Below, piece by piece: positions 11,061 through 23,501 of a stretch of 58,178 bases of DNA. Both the position numbers and the translations under genes were made by a program. The DNA lies in NCBI GenBank assembly GCA_049999765.1, contig JBNGIQ010008561.1, positions 1-58,178 on the forward strand. The letters run 5' to 3'. The notes below the pieces were generated by a model that was not told the origin of the DNA, did not search any database, and worked only from the letters and a program-made list of their open reading frames with translations. This DNA comes from Phaeoceros laevis (Eukaryota > Anthocerotophyta > Anthocerotopsida > Notothyladales). Numbering within the stretch: position 1 is the stretch's first letter; every line of letters begins with the position of its first letter.

Positions 11061-11271
11061 TGTCCTGTTGCAAGCAACCTTCAATTTGAGCTCTCCAAGA
11101 TCTCTTCAGCAGCGGTTTTCTGCAGATTTCGCCAATGAATCGGTGTCAAAATAATTTAGAGCTCCTGGTAGGAGCATGAATTTCTTCAAGGTAAGAGCTC
11201 TCGGGATCCATCGCATGAGTCTGAAACTTGAAAGGTTTTGAGGGCATGATTTTTCTTCCGGGGGATTCGAA
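11061..11271. promoter_or_regulatory. 211-bp shared divergent promoter region
   Basis: The H2B variant (-) and the unidentified spliced gene (+) start 211 bp apart and point away from each other, so both 5' leaders and core promoters must lie here unless exons are missing. No strong TATA box was seen. Confidence 0.5.
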
Positions 11272-12918
11272 ATGGATACCTCAAGGAACGAGCCTGATGT
11301 AGACTACAAGCTCGCCTGCTTTCTGCAGGCGTTTCAAAAAGACGCTGACAATCAGCTGCGTGCCACTCAAATTCTGCTGTCTAAATTTAAGCACGCAGAA
11401 CTGCAGGTGCAACGGAAGGAAGAGGACAGGTTCGAGCAGGAAACATGCTAGGAAGGAATGAGAGGTGAATGGCTCGCAAAAGAAAGCCCACGCGAGAGAG
11501 GCGGGGGCAGGCGAACTTGTCCGTAACTACTTATTCTCCACTGCCCTATCTCCGGCACCAGAGCCGAGAAATCTGAAACCGAGAACCGAGGAATCTGAAA
11601 TTTCGCCAAGCAGGTTTAGCTGATGTTGCGATTGTGTGATGAGGCCATCATGCCCACACCAGGGAGGCAACTTCTCCACTAAATATGGATGAGCGGGAAG
11701 CGGCTTTAGCGGAGTCGCCTGCCATCAGCGGAACTCTTGTCGCGCAGTCCGTCACCGCTGCCCAATTGCGCAAGCTGCAGGTGCTGTTCTTTGAGAAAGT
11801 TTGCGTGCACGAGGAGGGTGGTCCTTGTAGTGTGGATTGGGCAGAACAGGTGTAGGCTGAAGCAGGCAATCGTTTTTTCTTCTGTAGGAGTTGAGGCAAA
11901 AGAGATTACAGCTCAAGAAAGCGGGAAGCGTCTCAGCAACTGCCGCCAAGCCCAAGAAGCAGCGGCTCAAGAAGACGGTTGGAAACTTCACCTATCTTCG
12001 CTCCTCAGGTTGCCCTGGATGGTTTGCACTGTGATCTGACTCCTCTTTGATCTGGCCCTAGGTCAAGTTGGAGGGCAATTCCATGGCCAGTTCTGACTTG
12101 TCTCTGGCGCAAAACCCTCAAGGTCTGAAGGAACTTAGGTCAGCAGAAACCATGCCAGCGCAAAGCCAACCTAAGAAACGGCAGAAGCTGTATTGGGGGT
12201 ATGTCTCATTGTTCATCAAGATTATTCCTCTTAGATATTGCGCGAGTGGTGCAATTTGAGCATTCCTGGTTGTGGTTACTGCAGGCTGGACACCAAAGAA
12301 AGGTGGGAAAGGAAAGGTAATATGTGAGGACTTCAACGTTGTGGAAGGAAAACTGAGCAGGTGGGAATTAACCCAGATGTAAGCATTCACGGAATTGAGG
12401 TGGTTCGGCTCCTCGAGGGCTTGAGGGTGGGAAGTTGGTGGAGCTCTTAGGCCACACGTATTCAGATGATTGGACTAGCTCCTTGCACCTCACCTCAACG
12501 TCACCCTAAGCTGGAAGGACGGCAAATGAAGATGAGGTGCAGAAGCTGTGCAGTCTGGTTGTGCTGCAACATGGCATCCCTGGATGCATTTATTTTGCAA
12601 ACAGGAGGAGTCGTTGAGTACTCCACCGTGAAGCTCACTGTATGGGGTCTGGGTTTACCAGCTTAGCTCGTCTTTACATCTTCTGCTTCTCACCAGTTGG
12701 ACCCTGATATGCTATCTCGACTCGCCCACATCCAACACATGATATTCCATCACAGAGGCTTCATGCACAGATACAGGAAGGAAAACTTGAACGCGACGTG
12801 GTTGGTGGCAACCTTGCATGCAAGTGGAGTACATGTACTGCAAGTGCAGGAGAGAGCAGTAGTAGAATATGAGGCCATACAACCAACAGGAGAACAGAAA
12901 CAGCACATGAAATTGTGA
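11272..12918 (+). CDS. unidentified multi-exon plant protein (KLYWGLDTKERWERK signature)
   Basis: Exons that join in frame: 11272..11429, 11663..11780, 11888..about 12008. Further exons are about 12061..12202 and about 12285..12316, and perhaps 12558-12610 and 12697..12918. The product begins MDTSRNEPDVDYKLACFLQA and has a charged helical N-terminus, then a Lys-rich stretch (KPKKQRLKKTVGNFTYLRS). Exons 4-5 join across a GT-AG intron to read KLYWGLDTKERWERK, a string I associate with a conserved uncharacterised plant family whose function I cannot name. The join between exon 3 (phase 1 donor at 12008) and exon 4 (phase 0) does not stay in frame. Either a small exon is missed or the gene is broken there. 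The last exon ends at TGA 12916-12918. It shares a promoter with the H2B variant. Confidence 0.5.
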
Positions 12919-13568
12919 ACTTCAAGTTGGTGGCTTTCGAATCGTTCACATTGCAGTCCTTCTGTCACTTCTGTTCAATCAGCCGGCGTTGGCTGGGTGA
13001 CGGATGTACTGTTCAAGCCTCGCAGACCTGGCAAGCAAACGAAACAAACTAGGCACACTTCGAGGGAGTGTTCGCACAGCAATGTTGTCGAAACGTTCGA
13101 CAGAACTCTCACAAAAGCCGAGTACAAAGCTTCATGTAAATATTTATATATCTGCGATTAATCTGCATTGTAGAGATTAATAGAGGCGCTAAAGATGTAG
13201 AGCTTTGGTTTCCTAACTTTCCTTGTTTGTGCTTGGAAAAAACTAGTTCCCGAAATTGCGAGCTGTTTGGCACCTACCCCATCCAGGATGCTCTTCGTTA
13301 GCTCCAAAACAAAACTATATATCTATCTATCTTGTATCTATCAGATTCTATCTACAACGCAAGTACCCCGTCAATCACCTATAAAAACGCTTCCTTCCTT
13401 CCTCTAGTTGAAAAACCTAGTCTTGCTGGTAGCTGGTAGTGTACATCTAGGACCGCCACGGTAACCTACTCGTTGGAAGGACGTGGTGGGGGGACGCCAG
13501 AGGGACGGTGATCGCCGCTGCCTTATTAGCCGCCACAGCCTCAAGGTCGGGCGGCAGCGGAGTGTGGT
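12919..13568. other. intergenic and 5' leader of the TAF15-like gene
   Basis: No coding region was recognised. A short TATC/CTAT-rich stretch lies at about 13315-13355, and an ATAAAAA string sits near 13381, about 190 bp before the next start codon; it could be a core promoter element. Confidence 0.4.
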
Positions 13569-16500
13569 ATGATGAGCTTCAAAGGCGAGGCGGAGGAGCA
13601 CCACCGGGCGCACCGGGAGCAGGGTCCTCCTAGCCACCTCGGCTACGACCGCAGTGGAGATCGGCAGAAGGATGCTCCAGCTTCAGCGCCCGGATGGGAC
13701 TGGGACAGGGAGCGGCCTCGGGATAGGGAGCGGGACAGGGACCGGGACCGGGACCGGGATCGGCCGCTGCGCGACCGTGGGGAGCGCGACCGCGACCGGG
13801 AGCAGTTCGAGGAGAATGGGCATGGACAGGGGCAGGGTCAGGGGCAGGGACACGGCCGACCGCGCAGCACCGTGATCCAGGGGTCGGCGTCGGGGTCAGG
13901 ATCCGGGGCCGGGGTCGCTCCTGCCGGGGCCGGGGTTGGGGAGATCGGGAGCAGCATCGCATCCTCCTTCCGCAAGGACTCTTCGTCATATGACCAGCAC
14001 CACCCCGAAGGGGGCCGGGGCGATCGGGACCACCTCGATCGGGAGGACAGATTTGCCGACGCAGGTTTGCCCAACATTCATCCATTCGACCACCATCACT
14101 ACCACCCTCTTGCTGCTGCTCCTCCTCCCTCTCGTCTTCCGCTCCTTCCTCCGACCCCCTTTTTCTTTGCCCTCCCTCTCTCCAGTTTCTTTGCCGCCTG
14201 CCTGCCGACCACAACGGCCTCTGGCTCGCTGCCCTTGCTGTCTGGGAGCACAGGCGGCCTTTCTGCTAGTCTAGCACGCATCATCAAGGCCGTCTTGCTC
14301 CTCCTTGCAGTTGCCACGTCTTGGGAAGCATGGTGAAGGGTATGTTCAGGGCATCTAACTTTCTGCCTGTCGGTTTCCGGTAAGTGTCAGTGCGCCTTCC
14401 AGGTTCGCAGCTACAGACTCTGCCCGGCCGCCGCAGAGTAGGGGCATGTGGATGCATCTGGAAGGGCTAACTCGTTGCAGGGATCAAGTCAAGATAATGG
14501 GGTTTCCCAGGGGTATGGCCATATAGGTCTCAGGCGGCGTATGAGCTCGTCAGTCCGGGTTGATGGTCCACCTTGGGGGCATTGGCGCAGGGCTGGCTCC
14601 GCCAGTCGGACATAGTGCTCGCTTATCTTTGCATGCCCGGGAAACAAAAAGGCAGTGGGTGTTCCCAGACGGGTTAGGATTCTTCGCATGTTCTTATCCT
14701 TGGGGGACAGTGGCGGAAATGTTGTGAGGTATGGCCCCCAGGAGGTCCCGGCGAGACCCTGGGGGTACTGTATGGGAGAGGTGGGTCGCTGTGAATTTGG
14801 TGCTGCAGCCGAGGTGTTTCTCTTAGCCCTTAAACGCCCAAGTGTTGTGGCCAGTTTCGATTCTCCTGGCTGGACAATGTACCACATAGCTCATTTGAAT
14901 AACAACCGTGGAACCACTCGCCAATTTTGCCTGCCAGCAGCCTGTGAGGACCTGGACCTGTTTTTAGGTGGATAAGGTGTTCTCTCAGGTGCAGACCTGG
15001 TCTATTGGGCGTTTGTTACGCAGCCTATGAGGATGTCAGGGAATTATCAGGAAAGGTCGAAGGTTATGGAAACTGTGGAGCTTCCTTCTTGTGTAGGGGT
15101 AGACAGCCGGAGGCTCACCTTGTACTGGTTAGTGCAGTCCTGGATATGCCACATCATCTTAGGCTCTGAAGATTGTGGTCAAGTGGTAACTTGGGGATAG
15201 GAATGGATGATGGGGTTTGTGCTTGGATTAGTTCATGTAGTACAAAGGGAACTGGCTGTTGCAAATTGCTTTGGATGGATATTCATGAGAAGGAAATGGT
15301 TAAGTAAGTATATGAGCATTTTTGTTGCGCTAGGGGTTTGTGAGAAGGCAAGATTTTGGGGTAAATTTCCAATTGCTAAGAAGTTAATACAAGGAAAAAT
15401 GGTTTGAGGAGATGGTGCCAGAGGATAGGTTGTGGCCAGCAACGAGCTTAAATGGTTTATGTCATGACAGTGCCCAGGTGGGTTAGTTCATTACTTCTGC
15501 TCATGCTCAGGGAGAGTGAGAGAGATAGAACTGTAGCTTGCAGCGGCCTCTTTTCAGTACTTTGCTGTGTACAGCTCCCACACAATATACTTCCAGATGT
15601 CCGGTGGTGCCGATGTGTCCCATTGTCAGCCAGTGGTGCATATGATTAGTTCCATACTGTGTGCACAACCTCGCTGTGATTTTGCCTTGGTCATGACCTG
15701 GGTCGTTGGAAGTAGCTTGCTCTGGAAGCAGTGGTTTTTGTTGGAGTTCTAGTACCAGACTACTATTAAACGGAGTTACAAGCCTGCTACGTTGGATGTG
15801 TGTTTCACCAGTTCTCAAGTTAGGGTACTTCCGTGCTGATGATTTACATGATTGGATGGTGCTTCAGGGGCTGATACCATTTTCATCTCCAACCTTCCCG
15901 AAGCTGCGGATGAAGATAGTCTGGTGGCTTTACTGAATGACACAGGGGCAATCAAGGTCAGTGGTTACATAGGCAGAGCTTTTGATCTCTTGATGGAGGG
16001 AGCAGTTGAGCACATTGTTTTGCAGACTTATCGTTGCTTTGCTGGATATCACAGGTGAATAGCAAAACAGGGGCACCCATGGTGAGAGTGTACAGAGACA
16101 AAGTGTCTGGGTTAAGGGAAGCTGAAGTAGTGCTTGATGATCCCCGGACGGGCCCTGGCCTTGTAAACTGGTATAATGGTATGGACAGTGCGGGTTTTTG
16201 AGCAATGTAACTATCTGTTTCATATGTCCTGTGGAGTTATGCACGCCATTGGTGCTATGGCAAGGGTGTATTTGACACAATTATCTCAACCTGCATTCCA
16301 GGGTATGATTTCAAGGGAAGCAAGATTCAGGTCTCGCTTGGTCATCCAGCTCAGGGGTCAACTCATGACAGGAGGGCAGGTTCATACGGGAACAACTATG
16401 ATCATGATGGTCCTCCTCATGTCAGGACTGGTGGATACAGGGGGGGGAGGGGCCGTGGACGACACGGTGATCGCTTTCCTCACCCCCCTCAGCCAATGGG

Positions 16501-17372
16501 TCGAGGCTTTATGCCATTTCCTCGAGACATGGATGGAAGCTTTGGAGGACCCCTGGATATGCCTGGGGGAGAAAGTTTTGGACGGAACAACCCAAATGTT
16601 ACACCCAGAGAAGGGGATTGGATATGTCCCGAGCCCACGTGAGTGATGGAGCAGGCTTGTCGTTGTTTGTCATCTTCCACTCCAGTCGTGTAGAGTCTCA
16701 TTATCATCTCTTCGATGGTGCAGGTGTGGCAATCTGAACTTTGCGAGAAGGACACATTGTAACAACTGTAACAAGTCTCGTAGAGACCTTGCTGTTGGTA
16801 TTGGAGGAGTAGCTGCTGCGCCAGGGAATTTTCGAGCACCTCCTCCACATGTTCCTTTCATGGGAAGTCCTATTGGCAGGGGCATGGGCCGTGGTTTAAG
16901 TGGTTTTGGTGGACCACCTCCAGTTTGGGGCCATGGACCACCTCGGCATGTGGATGCTGGACCTATTGGCCGAATGTCAGAAAGAATGTCAGATTTTCGA
17001 GGTGGGCGCCATTCGCGGGACAGGGATGACATCAGAGACAGAGATGACATTCGAGACCGTGATGACTTTAGAGAGAGGGGTGAAAGGTTTGACAGGCCTC
17101 CCTTCGATAAGGGTATCTTTGGAGGTGGTCACATGGACCGAGACAGAGATAGAGATCGGTTTCGGGACAGACGACTGGACGAGCCAAGAGGAGAAAGGCG
17201 CCCAGCATCACCTCGTGGAAGGTGGGGGAGAGACATAAGGGAGAGAAGTCGTTCTCCACCTCCTAGAGGTGACTCCAGAGAGTACCATAATAAGACAGAT
17301 CTAATGTACATGGACAGGAGAAGAGATGACAGAAGAGATGATAGGAGAGACCGTAAGGATGATCATCACTGA
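13569..17372 (+). CDS. TAF15/FET-like RNA-binding protein (RRM plus RanBP2 zinc finger)
   Basis: Nuclear RNA-binding protein of the plant TAF15/TAF15b type, a FET-family relative linked to TFIID and transcription. The model is 13569..14064, 15868..15956, 16055..16178, 16302..16638, 16724..17372, giving 564 aa. All introns are GT-AG and the phases close. Residues 40-75 are an Arg-Asp/Arg-Glu dipeptide tract, followed by Gly-Gln-rich low complexity. The RRM starts near residue 166 with DTIFISNLPEAADEDSLVAL and continues through exons 3-4 (KTGAPMVRVYRDKVSG, IQVSLGH). The zinc finger spans about residues 342-368, [20 protein letters not shown] then CNNC, with all four cysteines. The C-terminus is RGG/RD-rich and ends RRDDRRDDRRDRKDDHH. 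Intron 1 is long (1.8 kb) and could hide an extra exon. Confidence 0.9.
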
Positions 17373-19019
17373 TTCATCGCAACATTTTTCATCTGTTCTT
17401 GCATCGGTGGGTTCACAGATTGTCCAGCTTGTCGACCTGCAAAGAACTGCTCAATGCTTACGGTTATGCGCAGGTCGCGACATGGTGGTTGTATTGTTTG
17501 ACAAGGCTTGTGCAACAATGAGCTGTGTGCACAAATGTAATGTTGCACGTTGTTTCAAGCAAGCTAGGTGGAAAGGCTGATCTCGTTTTTGGACCTGTCC
17601 TTGGAATGTCACCGGCTTCGCTTGGATTGGCACGATCTATACTATTTATTGCAGCTTCTGGACTTCTCAAACTGTTCTCAAGTTTTTGCTGCGGCGTTTG
17701 CACTGACCTGGTCGTTTTTTACGAACCCAATTGATGGGGGGTCTGTCCGAAGCCGATTGACTCCTGCTCTAGAAGCTGTAGGGCCAAGCCTCAAAGCGCC
17801 TGTTAATAGTCATATTGAGGCTATGTGGACTTAGATTCAGATATGTGCATTCTCCTTACATGAGGACTCGAAAATCGTCGTCTGTACTAGGCTCTGTAGG
17901 TGCTGGTTGTAGTATATACTATAGTAGCAGCGGGGAGTCCTCATGTCAATACGGACAATCTACACAGAAGAATCCTTGTATGTGGATTCTCCTTCTCATG
18001 ACTACTCGATAATCTTTGTCTGTGAGCTCTTTTGTGCTATATAGTAGCTAGCTTGCAGGTATCCCGTTCCCTGGCCACAGCAAACGGATCCTACGCATTG
18101 GGCCCTCTCGAGAAATGCCCGTATTTTCGTGACATTGATGTCTGACAACAAGCCTGTTACGGGAAACTGTAAAATTGAATCTCTTTCAGAAACAGATCGA
18201 GAAGGACAAGCACCCATGAGCTGCCCATACAAGGCATTTTCCTCAAGGTGCTTGAAGCTCTATTCGTCGTTGCCGTCGTCATTGTGGGACGAAGGGGTTT
18301 CAATAGCCAGAGAATGTGAAGGGAGCTTACCGCTGTTGGGTATCCATCAGACTATGGCGAATGGTACGCGGTTAGAGTCCTGGCAGCACTTCTTTTTTGG
18401 TGTAAAGTCCTGGCAGCACTTCTTTTAGTGCTGGGGTTTATCTCACTTCTCCTTCAGTGTCATCGTACGCAAAATCTCGGGTGGCGCGCTTACTTGGATC
18501 AGGCAGGCTGACGACGCGTTTGCTGCTGGCTTGGAGATGGTCGTGAATTTCAGGTGGGTGTAAAAGAATAAGGTCAGAGACAAGGAATTGAGTATGCTTA
18601 GCTTGCCTCCGGTAAGTTGACCTTTCTAAACAGCTATTGTCGAAGTTCGACTCCAAACCTGTGAAGATGTGCAACCTGGACAGGTTCCAAAAATCGAGGT
18701 GGCTCTATGTCGCAGCTGAATACCGGGGGCTGCAGGAAGCAGCATGAGGAAGATGGGTGGTAGTTTTCTAGTAAGGCAATGCAGGCATCTGTCATTTTTT
18801 AGGGAAGCAATTCACAAATGCAAACATCCAAGTAGCTCAGGTACGGTACTTGCCCTGCAAGTACCTCAATTTTTGCCGGAATTTGAGGTATGGATGCTAA
18901 TGGTATCTTGGCTGCAGTGAGGTCCCTAGAATCATCGTGGGAAAGTTCTGCTGCCGACCCCTGGCAACTGTGGCACAACAGGCCTATTAAGGTAATTGTG
19001 GTGACGATGCTCTTTGAGA
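17373..19019. other. 3' region of TAF15-like gene and intergenic; nothing recognised
   Basis: Long 3' flank with only short frames. A 20-bp direct repeat, GTCCTGGCAGCACTTCTTTT, occurs at about 18378 and 18407. Confidence 0.5.
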
Positions 19020-21351
19020 ATGTCAAGGGCAACAGACCAATTAGGTAGGGTGTTTACCCAGTTGCACCTGCAGAAAAGTGAAAGCCCTAAGTATCCTGCT
19101 TTCAAGCACGCCACAACGGGGGATTCTTGGTGGCTTCTTGACTCCCAACATGCATGGGTGGAGGGAAGATTGCGACCAGAAAAAGATATTGGTGCATATG
19201 AAGCATCCTACCAGCCTGGAATCAACTACGCAGATGGCTGTGAGGATGCCGGGAGGTTAGAGTTGTCATCATCGTCACTTGTGTACATCTCAATTGTTTG
19301 ACCGGTTTTGCACTCTCTCTTGTGATGCAGATGCCCACTTCACTTTGTAGCTTGTCTCGCTGTCGTATTCCGTAGTGGCGTTTAGATGTTTCTTATAAGT
19401 CTATCTGCATTACAGGGTTGGAAGGTATGCAGAGCATTTGAACGTTCAGACCTTGAGCAAACATTGTGAAGTGGGCAGGCTCAGTGAGGCTGTTGAAGCT
19501 TTGGACCTACTAGTGCAGCAACGATGTCATGTTGACCACAAGCTTTTCTATGGGATCCTCAAGCGGTGCATGGCCAATAAGGATTTGGTTCTTGGGAGGC
19601 AGGTTCATGCGCTTGCCACCCAAAGTGGTTATGAGGCCAATGCATTTTTGGCCAACCACATTATCTGTATGTATGCTTGTCATGGGAGGCTGGAGGAAGC
19701 AATGCATGCCTTCACTAAGGTCACTGCTCCAAATAGCCATATGTGGGCTTCTATTATCTTAGCACATGCTCGTCATGGACAGCCAACACGAGCAATAGAG
19801 CTCTATCGGGAAATGAGACAGTCAAGTCTTAGGCCAGACAATCATATGTTTGTCGCAGTGCTCAAGGCATGTGCCACAGCAAGAGATTTGGCTTCTGGCA
19901 AGGAAGTTCATGCCGACATTCTGGGGAGCCTAGATGGGCCTGATACAGTTGTTGGAAATTGTCTGGTGGATATGTATGCCAAATGCGGAAATGTAGGGGA
20001 TGCACGCAGAGTGTTTGACAATCTATCAACAAAGAATGTGGTAACATCAACTGCGATGATCACAGGGTATGCAAAATGTGGGAGGTTAGAAGAGGCCCGC
20101 CAAGTATTTGACGTGTTACCAACTAGGGATGTAGTGACATGGAATGCCATGATAGCTGGATATGCTGAGCATGGGTTTGGTCAAGAAGCCTTGGCCCTTT
20201 ATGCAGACATGCTGCAGAATTGCAAAACTCCAGCAAACCATTCAACATTTGTGTCCCTCTTGCAGTCCTGTGCCAATGTTGGAGCACTGCAGCTGGGAAA
20301 GAAGCTACATGCACAGATTTTGAAAAGAGGAATGGAAACCAATGTGGTTATTGGGACCTGCCTGGTGGATATGTATGCAAAATGTGGGAGCTTGGAGGAT
20401 GCTCGAAGAGTGTTTGACAAGTTACCAACCAGAGATGTAGTGGCATGGAATGCCCTCTTACATGGGTATGCAGAACATACCCATGGTAAAATGGTCATGC
20501 AGTGTTTTGAAGAGATGTGTCAGCAAGGTGTCCAGCCCAATGACTCTACCTTTATCTCCCTTCTCGTGGCATGCAGTCACGCAGGCTTGGTTCATGAGGG
20601 CCGTAGGTATTTCAAGATGATGATTGAGAACTGTAGCATTGTTCCCACCGATTTTCATTACAACTGCATGATTGATCTTCTTGGGAGGTCAGGCCATCTA
20701 GATGAGGCAGAAGACATGTTACATACCAAACCAATTGTAGATTACTTTGTGGGGTTGACATCCTTGCTGAGTGCCTGCAAAACCCATGGTGATGCAGATC
20801 GTGGTAGGCGATGTTTTGAAGGTCTCGTAGAATTGGAACCAGAAAATGCAGTTCCGTATGTTCTTTTGGCTAGTATCTACGCCAAGGCCAACAGGTGGAG
20901 CGATGTAGATAACGTAGAACGCATGAGAAAATCAGCCGGTGCAAAAAAGAAGCCTGCAAAGGCGTGCATCGAAGTGAACCAGAGGGTGCACGAGTTCAAG
21001 GTGGGAGAAGGCAGGGCTGATATCTCATTGAAGTTGAGTAGTGTCAATTCAAGGGTGAAGGAGGAAGGCGGCCACGTGCCACTAACGGAGTTGGTGTTGA
21101 AGGCAGTGCCAGAGCAGGAGAAGGAAGATGCCTTGTGTGGACATGCAGAGAAACTGGCCTTGGCTTATGGTCTCATGAACACGGCAGATGGCACAACTTT
21201 GCTCGTCACGAAAAACCTCCTCATGTGCAATGACTGCCACAGTAGCACCAAGATCATGTCACGGCTTGAAAAGCGGGAGATCATAGTTAGAGATGCACAC
21301 TGTGTACATCATTTTCTGGATGGATCGTGTTCATGTGAGGACCGGTATTGA
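19020..21351 (+). CDS. PLS-class PPR protein with variant DYW (DYW:KP) domain, copy 1
   Basis: Organelle RNA-binding and editing factor. Exons 19020..19255 and 19416..21351 give 723 aa. The 160-bp GT-AG intron lies in phase 2, the same as in the paralogue at 32887-35944. Exon 1 encodes a leader with ATTGDSWW and CEDAGR that is conserved in the paralogue. Exon 2 holds PLS repeats (several DMYAKCG...DARRVFD units), an E domain and a DYW-type deaminase domain. Deaminase ligands are present: HAE at about 655 and CNDC at about 683-686. The PG-box region, normally KxPGxSWIE, reads KKPAKACIEV, and the protein ends SCSCEDRY instead of CGDYW. In ferns, hornworts and lycophytes this combination defines DYW:KP proteins, the candidate U-to-C editing enzymes. 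The RNA target is unknown. Confidence 0.92.
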
Positions 21352-21535
21352 CTCATGGGAATAACGGTGTTGTCACATGCGCTGTAGCCTTGAGGGCTTA
21401 CAATATTGTTATTAGCGGGCCCCTGCAGCGGATAAGCATAAATTACGTTCTGCTATGAAGATTGGTACTTGAGTCAGCATCCGAGCTTGTATTCCAAACC
21501 TCGGTCACTGCGTGACTGTTGGGCGTGAGGGAGCA
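21352..21535. other. short intergenic gap between PPR1 and HIBADH
   Basis: 184 bp between two plus-strand genes, so it must hold the PPR terminator region and the promoter or leader of the dehydrogenase. No motif stands out. Confidence 0.4.
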
Positions 21536-23501
21536 ATGGCGGAACGCTGGCGACGCTTTGCAAATTCGGTGGGAAGGACTGCGATGTCCTGGTGTGAGTC
21601 GCAACGCACTTTCAATACCGGCAGCTCAGCCGCAAAGCAGGTAAGTTCAGTGAACTGGACATCATCTAGGTTCGAATTGCCAGCTGCAAAGCGTCTGATC
21701 GTGGGATGGATGCATGGTTGTCCTTCAGAGTATCGGATTCATAGGCCTGGGTAACATGGGTTCCCACATGGCTAGAAACCTTCAAAGAGCAGGTCACCGT
21801 GTGACGGTCCATGACAGGCGGGTGATTTCACGACGTTCGCTGGCCGCATCTTTTGTCGGTTGAAGTGCTGGAATTGACTTTTGGACCTTCTGATATGGAC
21901 TGTTTCAGGAATGATTCAGCTGTTGAATCTCTGGCACAAAGCGGGGCAACGGTCGCAAGGAGTCCGCGAGAGGTTGCCGAGATAACGGATGTGGTGATCA
22001 CGATGTTGCCCTCCTCAGAGCATGTAAGAATTTGATGTGAGACCCTTTGAGCTGCTCAAGCGGCTGTAAGGTCGGGGATTTAGCTCCGTGGAGTTAGAGG
22101 TAGTTGTACAATTCTCAGCCTGACAATCTATTGCAGGTTTTGGACGTATACACCGGTCAGAAAGGAATACTGCAACCAGCTCATCCGATGCAACCATCAC
22201 TGCTGATAGACTGCTCCACTATCGAGCCCAAAGTGTCCAGGCAGCTTGCAGACAAAGTTCAGGAGTGTAAGCTCGCAAGTAGCTCAAGTAAGCTGCTCCT
22301 TTGGAGAGACCGATCAGACAATTCCTAGAGTACGTGAATGTGTTTTTCTGCAACAACAAGCTGAGCTGTGTTGTCAACTGTGGATGCTAGGGCAGGAGAC
22401 ATCGGAGGTGGGGGCTGCCCTGTAATCCTCGATGCACCCGTATCTGGAGGGGTTATGGGAGCTCAGGCTGCAACTTTAAGTTTTATGGTATATCTCTACC
22501 TATCCTTGTACACTGCCTTTTTCTTATGAACTTCGCCTCAAGCCGGAGATTGAATGCTGCCAGGTAGGAGGTCCGGAGACCGGATTGAAAGCGGCAACTC
22601 CGTTGCTGCTAGCTATGGGGAAGCGCATTATTCCGTGTGGAAGTTGTGGCAATGGTGCCGTAAGCAACTCTGGCCCTGCCTTAGCTCTTCCTGCATTGGC
22701 TTGAACCCTAAGCCCACCTTTCAGCTATCTCCGTTCATCTCAGGCAGAAGTTGGGTTCACTATATGATGGTGTAAGTGTGCAGGCAGCGAAAGTATGCAA
22801 CAACATGGCTTTGGCAGTGAGCATGGCTGGCATTTCAGAAGCTCTGGTTTTAGGTCAGAAGTTGGGTGTAGATGCGCGCACCCTCTCTGATATCTTCAAC
22901 TGCTCCTCGGCAAGGTGTTGGAGTAGGTATGAGGAGTGTGCAGTAACGGTGCCATTCGAGCGCAACCTCATCAAAACTTGCAGAACTTCCTAGCTTCTTA
23001 GATCAGATGATGATTGATGGAGCGAAAGTTTGGCTGTGCAGCGACACTTGCAATCCTGTACCTGGGGTCATGGCCGGTGTTCCTGCTTCAAAGGATTATC
23101 AAGGCGGATTTGCAAGTTGCCTAATGGTGAGGGTATCTCTCACCTAGCAGAGCTCTGGCACTCGAGTATCAATGGCACACCTGAACATGAACGTTTTCAA
23201 TTGTCCTCGTGCAGGCAAAAGACTTGGGACTTGTGGTACGAGCAGCTGAGGAACTGCAGAATGCTAAGATCCCCCTTGCAGCAACTGTACATGAAATGTG
23301 AGCCTTTGTGCTGAATCTGCTGTAAGCGAGAGCAGATGTAGAGCTTTGTGATGATGCGTAGCCATTGAATTGTGCAGGTATTTGGAACTTTGCAAGAATG
23401 GACTGGGAGCGAAAGATTTCAGCAGCATCTTCCAGTATTTCTACCATGGAAATGCCGAGTTTTCTAGTGAGGATAAAAATTCTGGGGCTGGACAAGCTTG
23501 A
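21536..23501 (+). CDS. 3-hydroxyisobutyrate dehydrogenase, mitochondrial
   Basis: NAD-dependent oxidation of 3-hydroxyisobutyrate to methylmalonate semialdehyde in valine breakdown. Ten exons: 21536..21640, 21729..21817, 21909..22023, 22137..22287, 22396..22487, 22564..22659, 22784..22926, 23042..23126, 23215..23297, 23378..23501, giving 360 aa with a closed frame. Residues 1-35 (MAERWRRFANSVGRTAMSW) look like a mitochondrial presequence. The Rossmann motif SIGFIGLGNMGSHMARNL follows, then the substrate motif DAPVSGGVMGAQAATLSFM, CGNGAAAKVCNNM with the catalytic lysine, and the distal motif FSSEDKNSG near the end. Intron 2 keeps frame only with donor CAG|GCGGGT, a GC-AG intron. The C-terminus is complete. 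Confidence 0.95.

Noticed and set aside
13630-14317. Long minus-strand open frames in the GC-rich first exon of the TAF15-like gene
   Set aside because: They mirror the Arg-Asp and Gly-Gln low-complexity coding on the plus strand and have no domain of their own.
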